64,000 nucleotides of DNA from Litoribrevibacter euphylliae (GTDB lineage Bacteria; Pseudomonadota; Gammaproteobacteria; Pseudomonadales; Litoribrevibacteraceae). The position numbers and the translations under genes are program-made. Shown here piece by piece: positions 35,770 through 43,435 of the stretch. The stretch lies in NCBI RefSeq assembly GCF_042646085.1, contig NZ_JBHRSZ010000009.1, positions 124,001 through 188,000 on the forward strand, given 5' to 3'. The stretch's first letter is position 1, and every line of letters starts with the position of its first letter. The notes under the pieces were generated by a model that had not been told where the DNA came from, made no database searches, and saw nothing but the letters and a program-made list of their open reading frames with translations.

Positions 35770-36663
35770 TTAGCCTGCCGCCTCCCACATCAACAACGCC
35801 GATTTACGATCTAATCCCCAGCGATACCCACCCAACTCGCCTGTGCCACGTAACACCCGATGACACGGAATCAAATACGCCAAGGGGTTCGCACCGATGG
35901 CAGAAGCCACCGCCCTCACCGCTTTCGGCTTACCCAATGCATCCGCCACACGCTGATAGCTGGTCACGCTGCCATAAGGAAGATTTAACAATGCCTTCCA
36001 AACCTGAACCTGAAAGTTCGTACCTTTTGCTAATAGATGAATAGAAGCACCTATTGGATGAGCTTCTGAGCCCGAATCCAACGAGCTTGTATTTTGAAAC
36101 AAGCACTCAGCCACACCGAATGTCGCAGACTGATCTTCCACTAAAACGGCGTGTTTCCATGTACTTTTAAGCAGTTCAAAGGCAGAATCATCGTCTTCAC
36201 TGTCAATAAAAGTTAACTGACAGACACCTCGTTCCGTCACGGCCATAAACAGAAAACCAAAAGGCGTTGGATGGATACCATATCGGATCTCAATACCCTC
36301 ACCAATCTTGGCAAATTCCCCAGGCGTGACCGCTTCTAATGTCACGAACAAATCATGCAATCGACCGCTGCCCGATAAGCCTGATTCAAACGCCGTATCC
36401 ACCACCGACTGTTTAGCAGCCAGTTGTTGCTTAGCAAATTCTAACGTCAGATGCTTATTGAATTGTTTAGGCGAAATGCCCGCCCACTCTTTAAACATTT
36501 TTTGGAAATGGTATTCGCTGAGATGCACATGAGCCGCCACCTCTTCCAAGCTTGGTTGAGACTTAAAGTTCGCGCGTAGGAAGGCAATGGCCTGTTCGAT
36601 GCGCTGATAGTTTTTTGCTTGGGATAAGCTTTTGTTCTTAGGTATTGGCGATTCAAGGATCAT
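35770..36663 (-). CDS. Ada-like protein: AraC HTH plus O6-alkylguanine-DNA alkyltransferase
   Basis: 297 residues. The N-terminal AraC-type DNA-binding domain (about 20-115, LEEVAAHVHLSEYHFQKMF, GISPKQFNKHLTLEFAKQQL) is joined to a C-terminal methyltransferase with the active-site NPLAYLIPCHRVLRGTGELGG (reactive Cys in PCHR) and LPYGSVTSYQRVADALGKP. It matches the Ada C-terminal two thirds. The N-terminal zinc phosphotriester domain of E. coli Ada is missing, as in many Ada-type proteins. It repairs O6-methylguanine and may also regulate. The gene stands alone. Confidence 0.92.
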   Translation of the reverse strand: MILESPIPKNKSLSQAKNYQRIEQAIAFLRANFKSQPSLEEVAAHVHLSEYHFQKMFKEWAGISPKQFNKHLTLEFAKQQLAAKQSVVDTAFESGLSGSGRLHDLFVTLEAVTPGEFAKIGEGIEIRYGIHPTPFGFLFMAVTERGVCQLTFIDSEDDDSAFELLKSTWKHAVLVEDQSATFGVAECLFQNTSSLDSGSEAHPIGASIHLLAKGTNFQVQVWKALLNLPYGSVTSYQRVADALGKPKAVRAVASAIGANPLAYLIPCHRVLRGTGELGGYRWGLDRKSALLMWEAAG

Positions 36664-36784
36664 AAGTTTGGTCTAACGTCAGTATTCATAGGTTCGGTCA
36701 CTGTTTATATGATGAGTCTAACCGTCTTGAGTTAATAAGGGCGACCCGATTCTTGCGCTCTTGAATGAGCGATCGCGCGTAATA

Positions 36785-37828
36785 TCAAAGTAAACGCTTT
36801 TGATACTGCAAGGGCGTTTCTCCAAACCACAACTTAAACGCACGACTAAAGGCACTTTGTTCGGAATATCCGAGCATCAACGCTACTTCCGGCAACGACA
36901 TCTTCTTATCTTTCAAATACTGTTTCGCCAACAGCATTCGAGTCTCTTTAAGTAAGTCGCGGAACACTACACCTTCGTCATTCAACCGACGATGCAAACT
37001 TCTCGGCGACATAAAGAACTGCTTAGCTACCGCTTCTACTGTTGGCTCCCCTTCCTGAAGCGCGCGAACCAAGACTTTACGAACTTTGATTAGAAAGTTG
37101 TCTTCGTCTTGATCCGCATTTGGCGCTTGCTCTAACAAGTTCTCCGCTTGAGTATTCATCAGTTGATGAAGTTGCTGGTCGCTCCCCTGAATCGGCAAGC
37201 TGAAATAAGAAGCTGGAAAGGTGACACAAAGATTCGGCTGCCCGAAGTTCACTTCACAATCAAAATACGCACGGTAAATTGTTTCATTCTCTGAAGGCAC
37301 TTGATTGGTGAAATCAATTTGAATGGGTTTGATGGTGTCGTCCGCTAACATTTCTCTGGCCAGACTCACCAAGGCTGAAATCAAGAGTTCGTCGGACAGC
37401 TGATTCGAATACCCGTAATCCGCCTCCCAAATTAACTTAGCTAAAAAGCGCTCTTGGGAATCACTTTCAAAAGTCAGCGCCGCACGGTTGCCGTCGTAGA
37501 GCAATCGCTGAAACCGCTCGAAACAACGCAGCGCCTGCTCCAAATCCTGACTGGTTTTGAGTAAATACCCCAAACAGCCAAAATACTCGACCTTAACAAA
37601 CTCACCGATCTTCAAACCAAGCGCCGGAAAATTGAACGTAGCTTGTAAGGTTTCCAACAACACCCACCATTGCTCGAACGAAAGATGCTGAGCATTGGTT
37701 ACCTGGTGCAATTGCGCTTCTAAGGCACTGAACTCAATATCAGACGACACATGATCAGATAGGTAAGTTTTAACGAAGTCTGAAATCAGGTTGGACGCAT
37801 CGGACGTAATCAACAAATTATTAAGCAT
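36785..37828 (-). CDS. AraC-family transcriptional regulator
   Basis: About 347 residues: an N-terminal arabinose-binding-like sensor domain of the PF12625 type (about 1-190, FPALGLKIGEFVKVEYFGCLG, YRAYFDCEVNFGQP) and a C-terminal double helix-turn-helix (TVEAVAKQFFMSPRSLHRRL, LPEVALMLGYSEQSAFSRAF, WFGETPLQYQKRLL). The ATG at 37828 is used; the frame extends to a TTG at 37891. It is divergent from the fatty acid hydroxylase-like gene at 38034, with 205 bp between them, so that gene is its most likely target. Confidence 0.88.
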   Translation of the reverse strand: MLNNLLITSDASNLISDFVKTYLSDHVSSDIEFSALEAQLHQVTNAQHLSFEQWWVLLETLQATFNFPALGLKIGEFVKVEYFGCLGYLLKTSQDLEQALRCFERFQRLLYDGNRAALTFESDSQERFLAKLIWEADYGYSNQLSDELLISALVSLAREMLADDTIKPIQIDFTNQVPSENETIYRAYFDCEVNFGQPNLCVTFPASYFSLPIQGSDQQLHQLMNTQAENLLEQAPNADQDEDNFLIKVRKVLVRALQEGEPTVEAVAKQFFMSPRSLHRRLNDEGVVFRDLLKETRMLLAKQYLKDKKMSLPEVALMLGYSEQSAFSRAFKLWFGETPLQYQKRLL

Positions 37829-38033
37829 GAAGAGATTGTCTATCTGGCAAACCAAAACTCTATTAAAGGCCACATTGGCCCAGATTGTCAAAAATACGAC
37901 TCAGTTGGTCAATTATCGCTTGCGCTTCAACCCTATTATTAAAACCTGAGAAAACAGTTAACGCATGAGTCGTTCAACACAACTATAACTACAAAGATCG
38001 CTTAACAGATCGACAAAATTAGTGAGGCGTAGA

Positions 38034-38936
38034 ATGCAAGATTTACTGCATGCCATTGGCTTTATCATCACCTTCGGGGTGTTTTTTGTGGGGATTATCA
38101 TTGCGGAAGCCTACTACTGGCACCGTAAAGGCCGTACCGACATTTATGATTTTAAAGAAACCATCGCCAGCATCACCACAGGCGCCATGTACAAAATTTC
38201 CGATGGTATCCTCATCGCGGTTGTGATTACCGGCTTGTACGACTACGTCTATCAGTTTGGTTTGCAGTACGTACCGAACGATGGCATTTGGAGCATTCTG
38301 CTGATCTTTTTCGCGGTCGACTTCGTGTTCTATTGGTATCACAGAGCCATGCATAACATTCGCTGGTTATGGACAGGCCACGTAACGCACCACTCCTCCA
38401 CCCGCATGAACTTCTCAACAGCGCTGCGTCAAAACTTTTTGTATGACCTGAACTTCGGCTGGTTAATCTGGTGGATGCCTATTGCCCTCATCGGCTTCGA
38501 CAAAGACTGGGCCATCATCGCCATTGAACTGAACCTCGCTTATCAATTCTTCATCCATACTGAAACTGTGAACAAGCTGGGTTGGTGGGAAAAGTTCTTC
38601 AATACACCATCGCACCACCGAGTTCATCACGGCAGCAACCCGGAACAAATCGACACCAACTTCGGCGGCGTACTCATCATCTGGGACAAAATCTTCGGCA
38701 CCTTTGTGGATGAAAAAGACGCGGGCGTCATCAAATACGGCTTAACCACTCGTCAACCAACGACCTTAAACCCGATCCGCTTATGTACCGATGAATTTGT
38801 TTGCATGGTGAAAGACATCATTCGCCACAAAGACCCACGCATACTTTGGAAAGGCCCAAACTGGGTAGAGAAAACCTATGGGCGGGAGGAAAAAGAAACG
38901 ACTTCGACCGCTTCGTCTAATACGGTGAGTAATTGA
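38034..38936 (+). CDS. Sterol desaturase / fatty acid hydroxylase family protein
   Basis: Di-iron membrane oxygenase of about 300 residues. Several membrane segments surround three histidine clusters: YWYHRAMH, GHVTHHSST and SHHRVHHGSN, plus FIHTETV, the FA_hydroxylase pattern. Such enzymes hydroxylate or desaturate lipids; the substrate is unknown. The ATG at 38034 has GAGG eight bases upstream; a GTG at 38022 is in frame. The divergent AraC-type gene is the likely regulator. A compact hairpin terminator follows the gene, marking the edge of the cassette cluster. Confidence 0.88.
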   Translation: MQDLLHAIGFIITFGVFFVGIIIAEAYYWHRKGRTDIYDFKETIASITTGAMYKISDGILIAVVITGLYDYVYQFGLQYVPNDGIWSILLIFFAVDFVFYWYHRAMHNIRWLWTGHVTHHSSTRMNFSTALRQNFLYDLNFGWLIWWMPIALIGFDKDWAIIAIELNLAYQFFIHTETVNKLGWWEKFFNTPSHHRVHHGSNPEQIDTNFGGVLIIWDKIFGTFVDEKDAGVIKYGLTTRQPTTLNPIRLCTDEFVCMVKDIIRHKDPRILWKGPNWVEKTYGREEKETTSTASSNTVSN

Positions 38937-38941
38937 TGATG

Positions 38942-38957
38942 GGCTCCGAGAGGAGCC
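38942..38957 (+). terminator. Short hairpin after the hydroxylase gene
   Basis: GGCTCC-GAGA-GGAGCC forms a 6-bp GC-rich stem with a GNRA-like tetraloop followed by TTATT, 6 bp after the stop codon. The 38971 gene converges on it from the other side. Confidence 0.6.
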
Positions 38958-38970
38958 TTATTAAGTAACT

Positions 38971-39426
38971 TTATGGCAATGTGTACCTGTCTACTTTCAA
39001 AGCAAACTTGACTGTTTTCGCAGTAACATCAGATGTATATACGGGGCATTTATTCATTAAGTAATATCGTTCATTGTTTGTAACGACATTCCCCAATACT
39101 TCATCGCATACTGCAAGAAATTGCCCTTCAGTACCGAACACCGAAATGGATAACCTTATGTTTTCAATCAAGTTTATTGGTATCGGATTTAATGATACTG
39201 ATGTAAGGACATCCTGATCTTTTATTTCTAGTCTTTCTAACTTTGGATCAAGAGCAGCATAATATTTTTGATGATAAGATCCAGTAAAGACACCAAGCTC
39301 TTCGTAAGCTGCTAACTTAGCTTCTGGTTCAACATGTATCATATACACAGTCAAAACAAGTAAACAGGCGAAGCTAAACCCTACTCCCCATACAAATCCC
39401 AAAACTAATCCTTTTAAATTTTTCAT
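38971..39426 (-). CDS. Cassette ORF: hypothetical single-pass membrane protein
   Basis: 151 residues with one N-terminal membrane segment (VLGFVWGVGFSFACLLVLTV) and an extracytoplasmic domain with two cysteines (FLAVCDEV, LMNKCPVY) that may form a disulfide. No family recognised. It is the leftmost ORF of the cassette cluster and converges on the hydroxylase gene 34 bp away. The spacer upstream (39427-39502) shows only weak palindromic structure. Confidence 0.6.
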   Translation of the reverse strand: MKNLKGLVLGFVWGVGFSFACLLVLTVYMIHVEPEAKLAAYEELGVFTGSYHQKYYAALDPKLERLEIKDQDVLTSVSLNPIPINLIENIRLSISVFGTEGQFLAVCDEVLGNVVTNNERYYLMNKCPVYTSDVTAKTVKFALKVDRYTLP

Positions 39427-39502
39427 CTAACTCCCTTTTTAGTACTCAGTATTCATGCACTCAGATCAAGCGCTCTAATTAAAAATGCTTGGCACACGCC
39501 TT

Positions 39503-39940
39503 TCAAAGGTACATGTAACAGCAACGCTGCGGAGAGTCCTGCTGAGGCCGAAGTAAAGCTTTGGACTGTCCGATATTCATAGGCTGCGAAGTTAAACACT
39601 TTATTATATTTTTTGACTTCACGTATTCTTCAAAATATCTTTTCACGTCATCTGTGCTGACCTTAAAATCTTGGCAATGATCGTAGTTTCGCTGAACAGA
39701 AGAAAAACGATTAGCTACTATGTGTTGGCAACCTCCACCAACGTCTTTACCACGGCCTTCTTTTTCACATCGAGCTACGTCCTTCCAATAATGAAAAGCA
39801 TCTACCGAGCTAGTACAAGCTTCATATGCATATCGGGAATCCTTTACCGCTTGACTCCTTGCTTCACGATATTCCTTAGTTAATTCACAACTATGAGCTA
39901 GCGGAGATAGAAAAAGGATCAAGAAAAGTAGTTTATTCAT
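39503..39940 (-). CDS. Cassette ORF: Cys-rich exported hypothetical protein
   Basis: 145 residues with a signal peptide (LLFLILFLSPLAHS-CE) and eight or so cysteines in the mature part (for example EACTSSV, VARCEKE, GGGCQHI, YDHCQDF). No family recognised. The last 20 codons (LLRPQQDSPQRCCYMYL) look like read-through of a palindromic spacer containing GTTGCTGTTACATG, so the original 3' end may have been replaced when cassettes recombined. Confidence 0.55.
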   Translation of the reverse strand: MNKLLFLILFLSPLAHSCELTKEYREARSQAVKDSRYAYEACTSSVDAFHYWKDVARCEKEGRGKDVGGGCQHIVANRFSSVQRNYDHCQDFKVSTDDVKRYFEEYVKSKNIIKCLTSQPMNIGQSKALLRPQQDSPQRCCYMYL

Positions 39941-40021
39941 GGGAGGAATTAACGTTTCAATAAATGACGAGATCTAGCAAGTCCAACATAAGGTTTCCTT
40001 AGGCGAGGAAGGCTAAACTTA

Positions 40022-40360
40022 CTAAGTTTTTAGCTTTCCAACATACCACGAACCAATCAATTTTGACCATGAGACACCCATAACACTTGGTACTTTTTGA
40101 GGGCTATAAGCGTACAGGTAAAAGCCCAAGTGATCAGAGAAAACTACGATATCATTTGTAGCTGGTTTTATGATTATTTTATCGATTAACGAATCAGGCG
40201 TTTTACTAGCTTTGCCGGCCAACAACTCGTTTGCATACTGATATGCAGGAATGCCGTTTATAACGAGCCAACGATAATGCCGATCGCTAGCGACAGTAGT
40301 AACGACAATAATTAGAAATAAAGTAGCTATGCCAACGAAAGCTCGATTTTTATTCTTCAT
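40022..40360 (-). CDS. Cassette ORF: hypothetical single-pass membrane protein
   Basis: About 112 residues from the ATG at 40360 (MKNKNRAFVGIATLFLIIVV); the open frame to 40390 runs into the spacer and is not used. One N-terminal membrane segment or uncleaved signal and a small outer domain, no recognised family. A shortened attC-like spacer (GGCATAACAAG ... CGTTGG) separates it from the 40404 gene. Confidence 0.55.
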   Translation of the reverse strand: MKNKNRAFVGIATLFLIIVVTTVASDRHYRWLVINGIPAYQYANELLAGKASKTPDSLIDKIIIKPATNDIVVFSDHLGFYLYAYSPQKVPSVMGVSWSKLIGSWYVGKLKT

Positions 40361-40403
40361 AGAAACCAACGATTGGCTTAGCCACCGCAAAAACTGTCAC
40401 TTG

Positions 40404-40883
40404 TTATGCCTTTGCCTTTAACTGTGCAATCGCCTTTAATAGATCGTCGCGATTTTTAGCTGATTTCATCCATTTGGGGAGCCTACTTGATAACGATGAG
40501 TTACTCCAACCCAGCTTTTCATCTCTACTTCTTTCTCTCAATTCAGCGCTTATATAATCTTCAAGATATTCGAGATGCCTTAAATTGAAAGCCCATAATG
40601 GATGGCCGTTGCATTGAGAAGTGAGCCATAAATCGAACTCAAAAAATCCATCAGTTGGATTATCTTCATACCAATAACATGCCCTTTCACTCGTTGATTT
40701 TGATTCACTAAACCCGCAGTGGAAACATGTAGCTTTTACCTCATTTTCTGAGTAAGGAACAATGCTCGCTTTTCCACTGCATTTAGGACAGACAATAAGA
40801 ATAGGATTTTCTCTTGTAGGAAAACTAAAGCTCCCACGGTTTTCTCTATCTTCCTTGAATCTATTCATGTTCTCTTTACTCAT
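40404..40883 (-). CDS. Cassette ORF: hypothetical zinc-ribbon protein
   Basis: About 159 residues. A zinc-ribbon (CPKCSGKASIVP ... ATCFHCGFSES) occupies the N-terminal third; the remainder (ACYWYEDNPTDGFFEFDLWL, FNLRHLEYLEDYI, RLPKWMKSAKNRDDLLKAI) resembles small proteins often annotated as TFIIB-type zinc-ribbon proteins, though I cannot assign a function. The ATG at 40883 is chosen because the frame upstream (to 40943) lies inside the attC; the start sits five bases after GTTATAC, as in typical cassettes. Its stop TAA lies in a TAACAAG core. Confidence 0.65.
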   Translation of the reverse strand: MSKENMNRFKEDRENRGSFSFPTRENPILIVCPKCSGKASIVPYSENEVKATCFHCGFSESKSTSERACYWYEDNPTDGFFEFDLWLTSQCNGHPLWAFNLRHLEYLEDYISAELRERSRDEKLGWSNSSLSSRLPKWMKSAKNRDDLLKAIAQLKAKA

Positions 40884-40887
40884 TGGG

Positions 40888-40963
40888 TATAACAATGCCA
40901 GCAGCGGCCGAGTGTAACGAAATCCAGCCTCCATCGGGAGCAATGTTGGCAGGCCTTGTTATG
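40888..40963 (-). repeat. attC site (integron recombination site)
   Basis: 76 bp bounded by CATAACAAGGCCTGCCA and TGGCATTGTTATACC on the minus strand, an imperfect inverted repeat with the expected core GTTATAC at the downstream edge and TAAC at the other. The stop codon of the 40959 ORF is within the TAAC end and the 40404 ORF starts just beyond the core. This is the best attC in the window. Confidence 0.78.
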
Positions 40964-41309
40964 TGCCTGCGAGCTTTCTTATAAATCTCTGGCCTCGTTT
41001 ATTTATTAGGACAGCACCAACGAAAAATATAAAGGCAATGCCCGCCAAAAGGAAAAAACCTAGTATTAATGAAGCTAGAAGAAGAGGCAAAGATAAACAC
41101 TGTAGGAAATTTACTATTACTTGAATTTTATAACACTTATCGCACCACGAAGCAGAGTAAGGGTGGCATCCTGGAGCATGACGCAGGTGACCTTGACTTG
41201 AGCATATATCGCAAATACCACAATACCCTTGATCTAATCCCTGCTTAAGTAATGATTCAGGGTCTTTAGCCCATAAATCGCAGTAACAATTCCTCTTTTT
41301 AGAATCCAC
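40959..41309 (-). CDS. Cassette ORF: Cys-rich membrane protein
   Basis: 116 residues: an N-terminal zinc-finger-like part with many Cys and His (NCYCDLW, YCGICDICSSQGHLRHAPGCH, WCDKCYKI, split here) followed by two membrane segments (about 62-100). No family recognised. The TAA stop lies inside the attC at 40888-40963. An attC-like spacer precedes it at 41331-41384. Confidence 0.6.
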   Translation of the reverse strand: MDSKKRNCYCDLWAKDPESLLKQGLDQGYCGICDICSSQGHLRHAPGCHPYSASWCDKCYKIQVIVNFLQCLSLPLLLASLILGFFLLAGIAFIFFVGAVLINKRGQRFIRKLAGT

Positions 41310-41330
41310 GATATCCTCTTAAGTACATAG

Positions 41331-41384
41331 ACATAATGACTCCCCACGAAACAATGCAAGCCCCTTGCGACGCGACTTGTTACA
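41331..41384 (-). repeat. attC-like site
   Basis: On the minus strand it runs from ATGTAACAAGTCGCG (containing the stop of the 41380 ORF) to GTCATTATGT, with an inner hairpin GCAAG-CCC-CTTGC. It is short and its R' core reads CATTATG rather than GTTATG, so it may be degenerate. Confidence 0.55.
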
Positions 41385-41700
41385 TTTTGAGCTCGGTAAT
41401 ACGCTTATTTATTGCTTCTTTATCGAAGTACTGGACTAAAAGCTTAGACTGATTACTGAGTCGATTTATAATCGCACTCCCCCCCAAGGAGATTCCACCC
41501 AAGACACAAAGAAAATAGAGCCAATAGGATGAAAGCCCACTACCCATATGTAGAAGGTAAACTGCCACAAGCAGAAATACACCAAGCACACCAAACACTG
41601 CACACCATTTTCCAGCGTTATAAGATTCTGGCTGATTTATATATTTGAGCAATTCCTCTAAAGTAGTTAGCTCAAACTGTTCAGGATCTTCGAATGACAT
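41380..41700 (-). CDS. Cassette ORF: two-pass membrane protein
   Basis: 106 residues; acidic N-terminus (MSFEDPEQFELTTLEELLKY), two membrane segments (about 32-50 and 57-75), and a basic C-terminal tail. No family recognised. The TAA stop lies in the TAACAAG inverse core of the next attC-like site, a cassette trait. A C7 run lies inside the gene near 41480. Confidence 0.6.
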   Translation of the reverse strand: MSFEDPEQFELTTLEELLKYINQPESYNAGKWCAVFGVLGVFLLVAVYLLHMGSGLSSYWLYFLCVLGGISLGGSAIINRLSNQSKLLVQYFDKEAINKRITELKM

Positions 41701-41717
41701 ATCCCCTCCTTAGAAAT

Positions 41718-41789
41718 GTAAGGCTCGCATTTGCGGCTGGCATGGAGTTCATCGGAAAACTAGTTCGCCCCCCGGTCATATAGATATTA
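41718..41789 (-). repeat. Degenerate attC-like spacer
   Basis: The half containing CGCATTTGCGGCTGG shares ATTTGCGG and the following GGAG with the intact site at 42143-42220, but the matching second arm is not recognisable; the other end carries ACATAAT at the ORF stop. Probably an eroded attC. Confidence 0.4.
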
Positions 41790-42116
41790 TGTTTTGTCTG
41801 CCACCTCTTGAATCATGTTGATCAAAGATTCTGCTTCTTGTTTTGTGAGTTTTATCGGTCTCATACTCGCTGCTAGCTTTGCATTATCAGAAAGCTCTAT
41901 ACCAACGTGCTTACTGCCACTCTTTGTCTCGATTAAATGCGCACGAATTGCGGTTTTATTCATTCCTTGAGTTTGGATAATTTCGTCATTTGCTGTATGC
42001 ACAATCTTTCCACCGAGCATTCGCCCTTTGCCAGTTTTGGAAAACATTGACCAAAGAACAAATCCCATAAACCCAAAGAAAATCAATAAGGGGATATTGC
42101 TTAAAATATTATCCAT
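41787..42116 (-). CDS. Cassette ORF: small membrane-anchored protein
   Basis: 109 residues with one N-terminal membrane segment (IPLLIFFGFMGFVLWSMF) and a small cytoplasmic-type domain (GKIVHTANDEIIQTQGMNKTA, HVGIELSDNAKLAASMRP). No family recognised. The ATG follows the attC core GTTATGT of the preceding site by about 25 bp. Confidence 0.6.
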   Translation of the reverse strand: MDNILSNIPLLIFFGFMGFVLWSMFSKTGKGRMLGGKIVHTANDEIIQTQGMNKTAIRAHLIETKSGSKHVGIELSDNAKLAASMRPIKLTKQEAESLINMIQEVADKT

Positions 42117-42142
42117 CTAAATTTCTCGATCTATCAAAAAAA

Positions 42143-42220
42143 CATAACGCCCGGTTGCATTTGCGGTTTTAAGTGGAGGCAAAGCCGGAGCTTAAAACCG
42201 TCAAATGCAACCGTTTATTC
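42143..42220 (-). repeat. attC site with extrahelical base
   Basis: CGGTTGCATTTG-CGGTTTTAAG pairs with CTTAAAACCG-T-CAAATGCAACCG around a 17-nt loop: a stem of over 20 bp interrupted by one unpaired T, plus GCGTTATG as the downstream core and AATAAACG as the weaker inverse core. This stem-with-bulge design is characteristic of attC sites folded as single strands. Confidence 0.75.
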
Positions 42221-42226
42221 AATGTA

Positions 42227-42784
42227 TTAGCAACTCTCTGAACCACCCGTTTTTTGGATAATACACTGAAATTGTTTCGTATCTTCATTTAGCCACTTTG
42301 GATTATCAACTTCTTTAGGATCACAGTTTGGCGCTAGCCCCGTAAATGCAAATGGCTTTGTCCTAGGAATTATTCTGACATTCTCTCCTGATTTATCATC
42401 AACTACATTAATGGTGCAATGATCGAGAGTTTTCTGGTCATTACTTCTTACAACATCAATTCTGATCGAATACTCGTGTCCTGCCTCTGGATTAAAGGTA
42501 ACGATTCCACTACATGTCAAACGTATAAAAGACATAGTTCGTCCAATACCAATAGAGAATGAAACTAGTTCCCCAGTGGGTATATTGAAATATGACTCAT
42601 CTACCAGCTCTTTAGTAAAGTTTTGCTGTCCTCCACGACACTCCGCAAAGTTGTCATAGAGGTGTGAATTGAACCTAGGATACATCCGTTTTTCATCGAC
42701 ATTTCTAACAAATCTTACTCTTGCACTGTTGGATATTTCAGAATTCACAAAATCGCGATAACTTGATTTTTGAGCGGTACTCAT
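42227..42784 (-). CDS. Hypothetical protein, perhaps lacking its signal peptide
   Basis: 185 residues, predicted beta-rich, without a signal peptide and without a convincing ribosome site. Its layout (ARVRFVRN, then IPTGELVSFSIGI, SGIVTFNPEAGHEYSIRIDV, then a Cys) parallels the lipoprotein at 51880-52458 (AKLRLASI, VPAGTEFSFQFN, KIVTFTPEPNGNYEALFDF, then a Cys), which does have a lipobox. It may be the cytosolic-looking remainder of a lipoprotein whose leader was lost. It starts 33 bp after the DUF2846-like gene. Confidence 0.55.
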   Translation of the reverse strand: MSTAQKSSYRDFVNSEISNSARVRFVRNVDEKRMYPRFNSHLYDNFAECRGGQQNFTKELVDESYFNIPTGELVSFSIGIGRTMSFIRLTCSGIVTFNPEAGHEYSIRIDVVRSNDQKTLDHCTINVVDDKSGENVRIIPRTKPFAFTGLAPNCDPKEVDNPKWLNEDTKQFQCIIQKTGGSESC

Positions 42785-42817
42785 TGATTCTGACTCTGAG
42801 TACCTAGATTTCGAAAG

Positions 42818-43201
42818 TTACTCATAAATCTTCTGTTTATCATACGATTGAAGTATATTTTTCTGTGATATCACCCCTGAAGAAACGGATTTTACTTCTT
42901 GGTGAAGCTCTATGTAGTAAGTTTCACCCGGTTCTATTTTTACTGACAAGCGCTCACCACCTGCTGAAAATTTGTAGGTGCCTGGTGTCAAATGTATCCA
43001 TGAATAGCCGTTGTCATATAACTCAACAACCTTCGAATCATTTATTCGAAAGCTTGTTGCATATCCGCCTCCATAATGAATATCTCCGCGCATCAGGTAG
43101 ATTAGCGCTTTTTCGTTATCAACCGGTGGCGCGTCCTTATATATAGGCCCCATAGCACAACCTTGGAGAATCAAAACCAATAAAACAAGGTACTTCTTCA
43201 C
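42818..43201 (-). CDS. DUF2846-like lipoprotein
   Basis: About 127 residues. From the GTG at 43201 the protein begins (V/M)KKYLVLLVLILQGC, a perfect lipoprotein signal with AGGAG just before it; an ATG at 43216 is the alternative, and the open frame reaches 43291. The mature part (ALIYLMRGDIHYGGGY, WIHLTPGTYKFSAGGERL, IEPGETYYIELHQE) fits DUF2846, a family of small periplasm-facing lipoproteins of unknown role. It is the right-hand end of the leftward small-ORF cluster. Confidence 0.7.
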   Translation of the reverse strand: MKKYLVLLVLILQGCAMGPIYKDAPPVDNEKALIYLMRGDIHYGGGYATSFRINDSKVVELYDNGYSWIHLTPGTYKFSAGGERLSVKIEPGETYYIELHQEVKSVSSGVISQKNILQSYDKQKIYE

Positions 43202-43435
43202 TACTACTCCTAACATGAGACTTGATCTGTGGGATTCATGATGCAAATGCCGGAAATTCTCAATCTCATTGAACAACGAATTCTCCGACACGTGTCACAG
43301 ATCAGTTTTTCCTATTTTGCGTCACACACTCTGGCGCATAATCTATTAAAACAACAACTTAACCCATTAATGCAGATATTACATCCCCAAAATGCGACTT
43401 TGATTTCCGGCCAGAGCTCTAAAAAAACGCCCCCA

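Larger units (their letters stand above)
38971..43216 (-). mobile_element. Integron gene-cassette cluster lacking an integrase (CALIN), probable
   Basis: Nine small ORFs, all leftward, mostly unlike known families, are separated by 50-110-bp palindromic spacers. Three spacers have clear attC character: opposed TAAC/GTTAT core sites, an interrupted inverted repeat, and ORF stops TAA lying in the TAACAAG inverse core (genes ending 40404, 40959 and 41380). The site at 42143-42220 also has an unpaired extra base in one arm, as attC sites do. No tyrosine integrase is seen on either side, and the flanking genes (hydroxylase, EamA transporter) are ordinary. The two rightmost ORFs lack an attC between them, so the right boundary is uncertain. 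Confidence 0.68.

Noticed and set aside
37871..37891. Upstream start for the AraC regulator (TTG at 37891)
   Set aside because: Adds 21 non-conserved residues with a non-ATG start; the ATG at 37828 begins the family-like sequence.
38971..43216. Phage or plasmid island instead of a cassette cluster
   Set aside because: No integrase, capsid, replication or mobilisation gene; only small ORFs with palindromic spacers.
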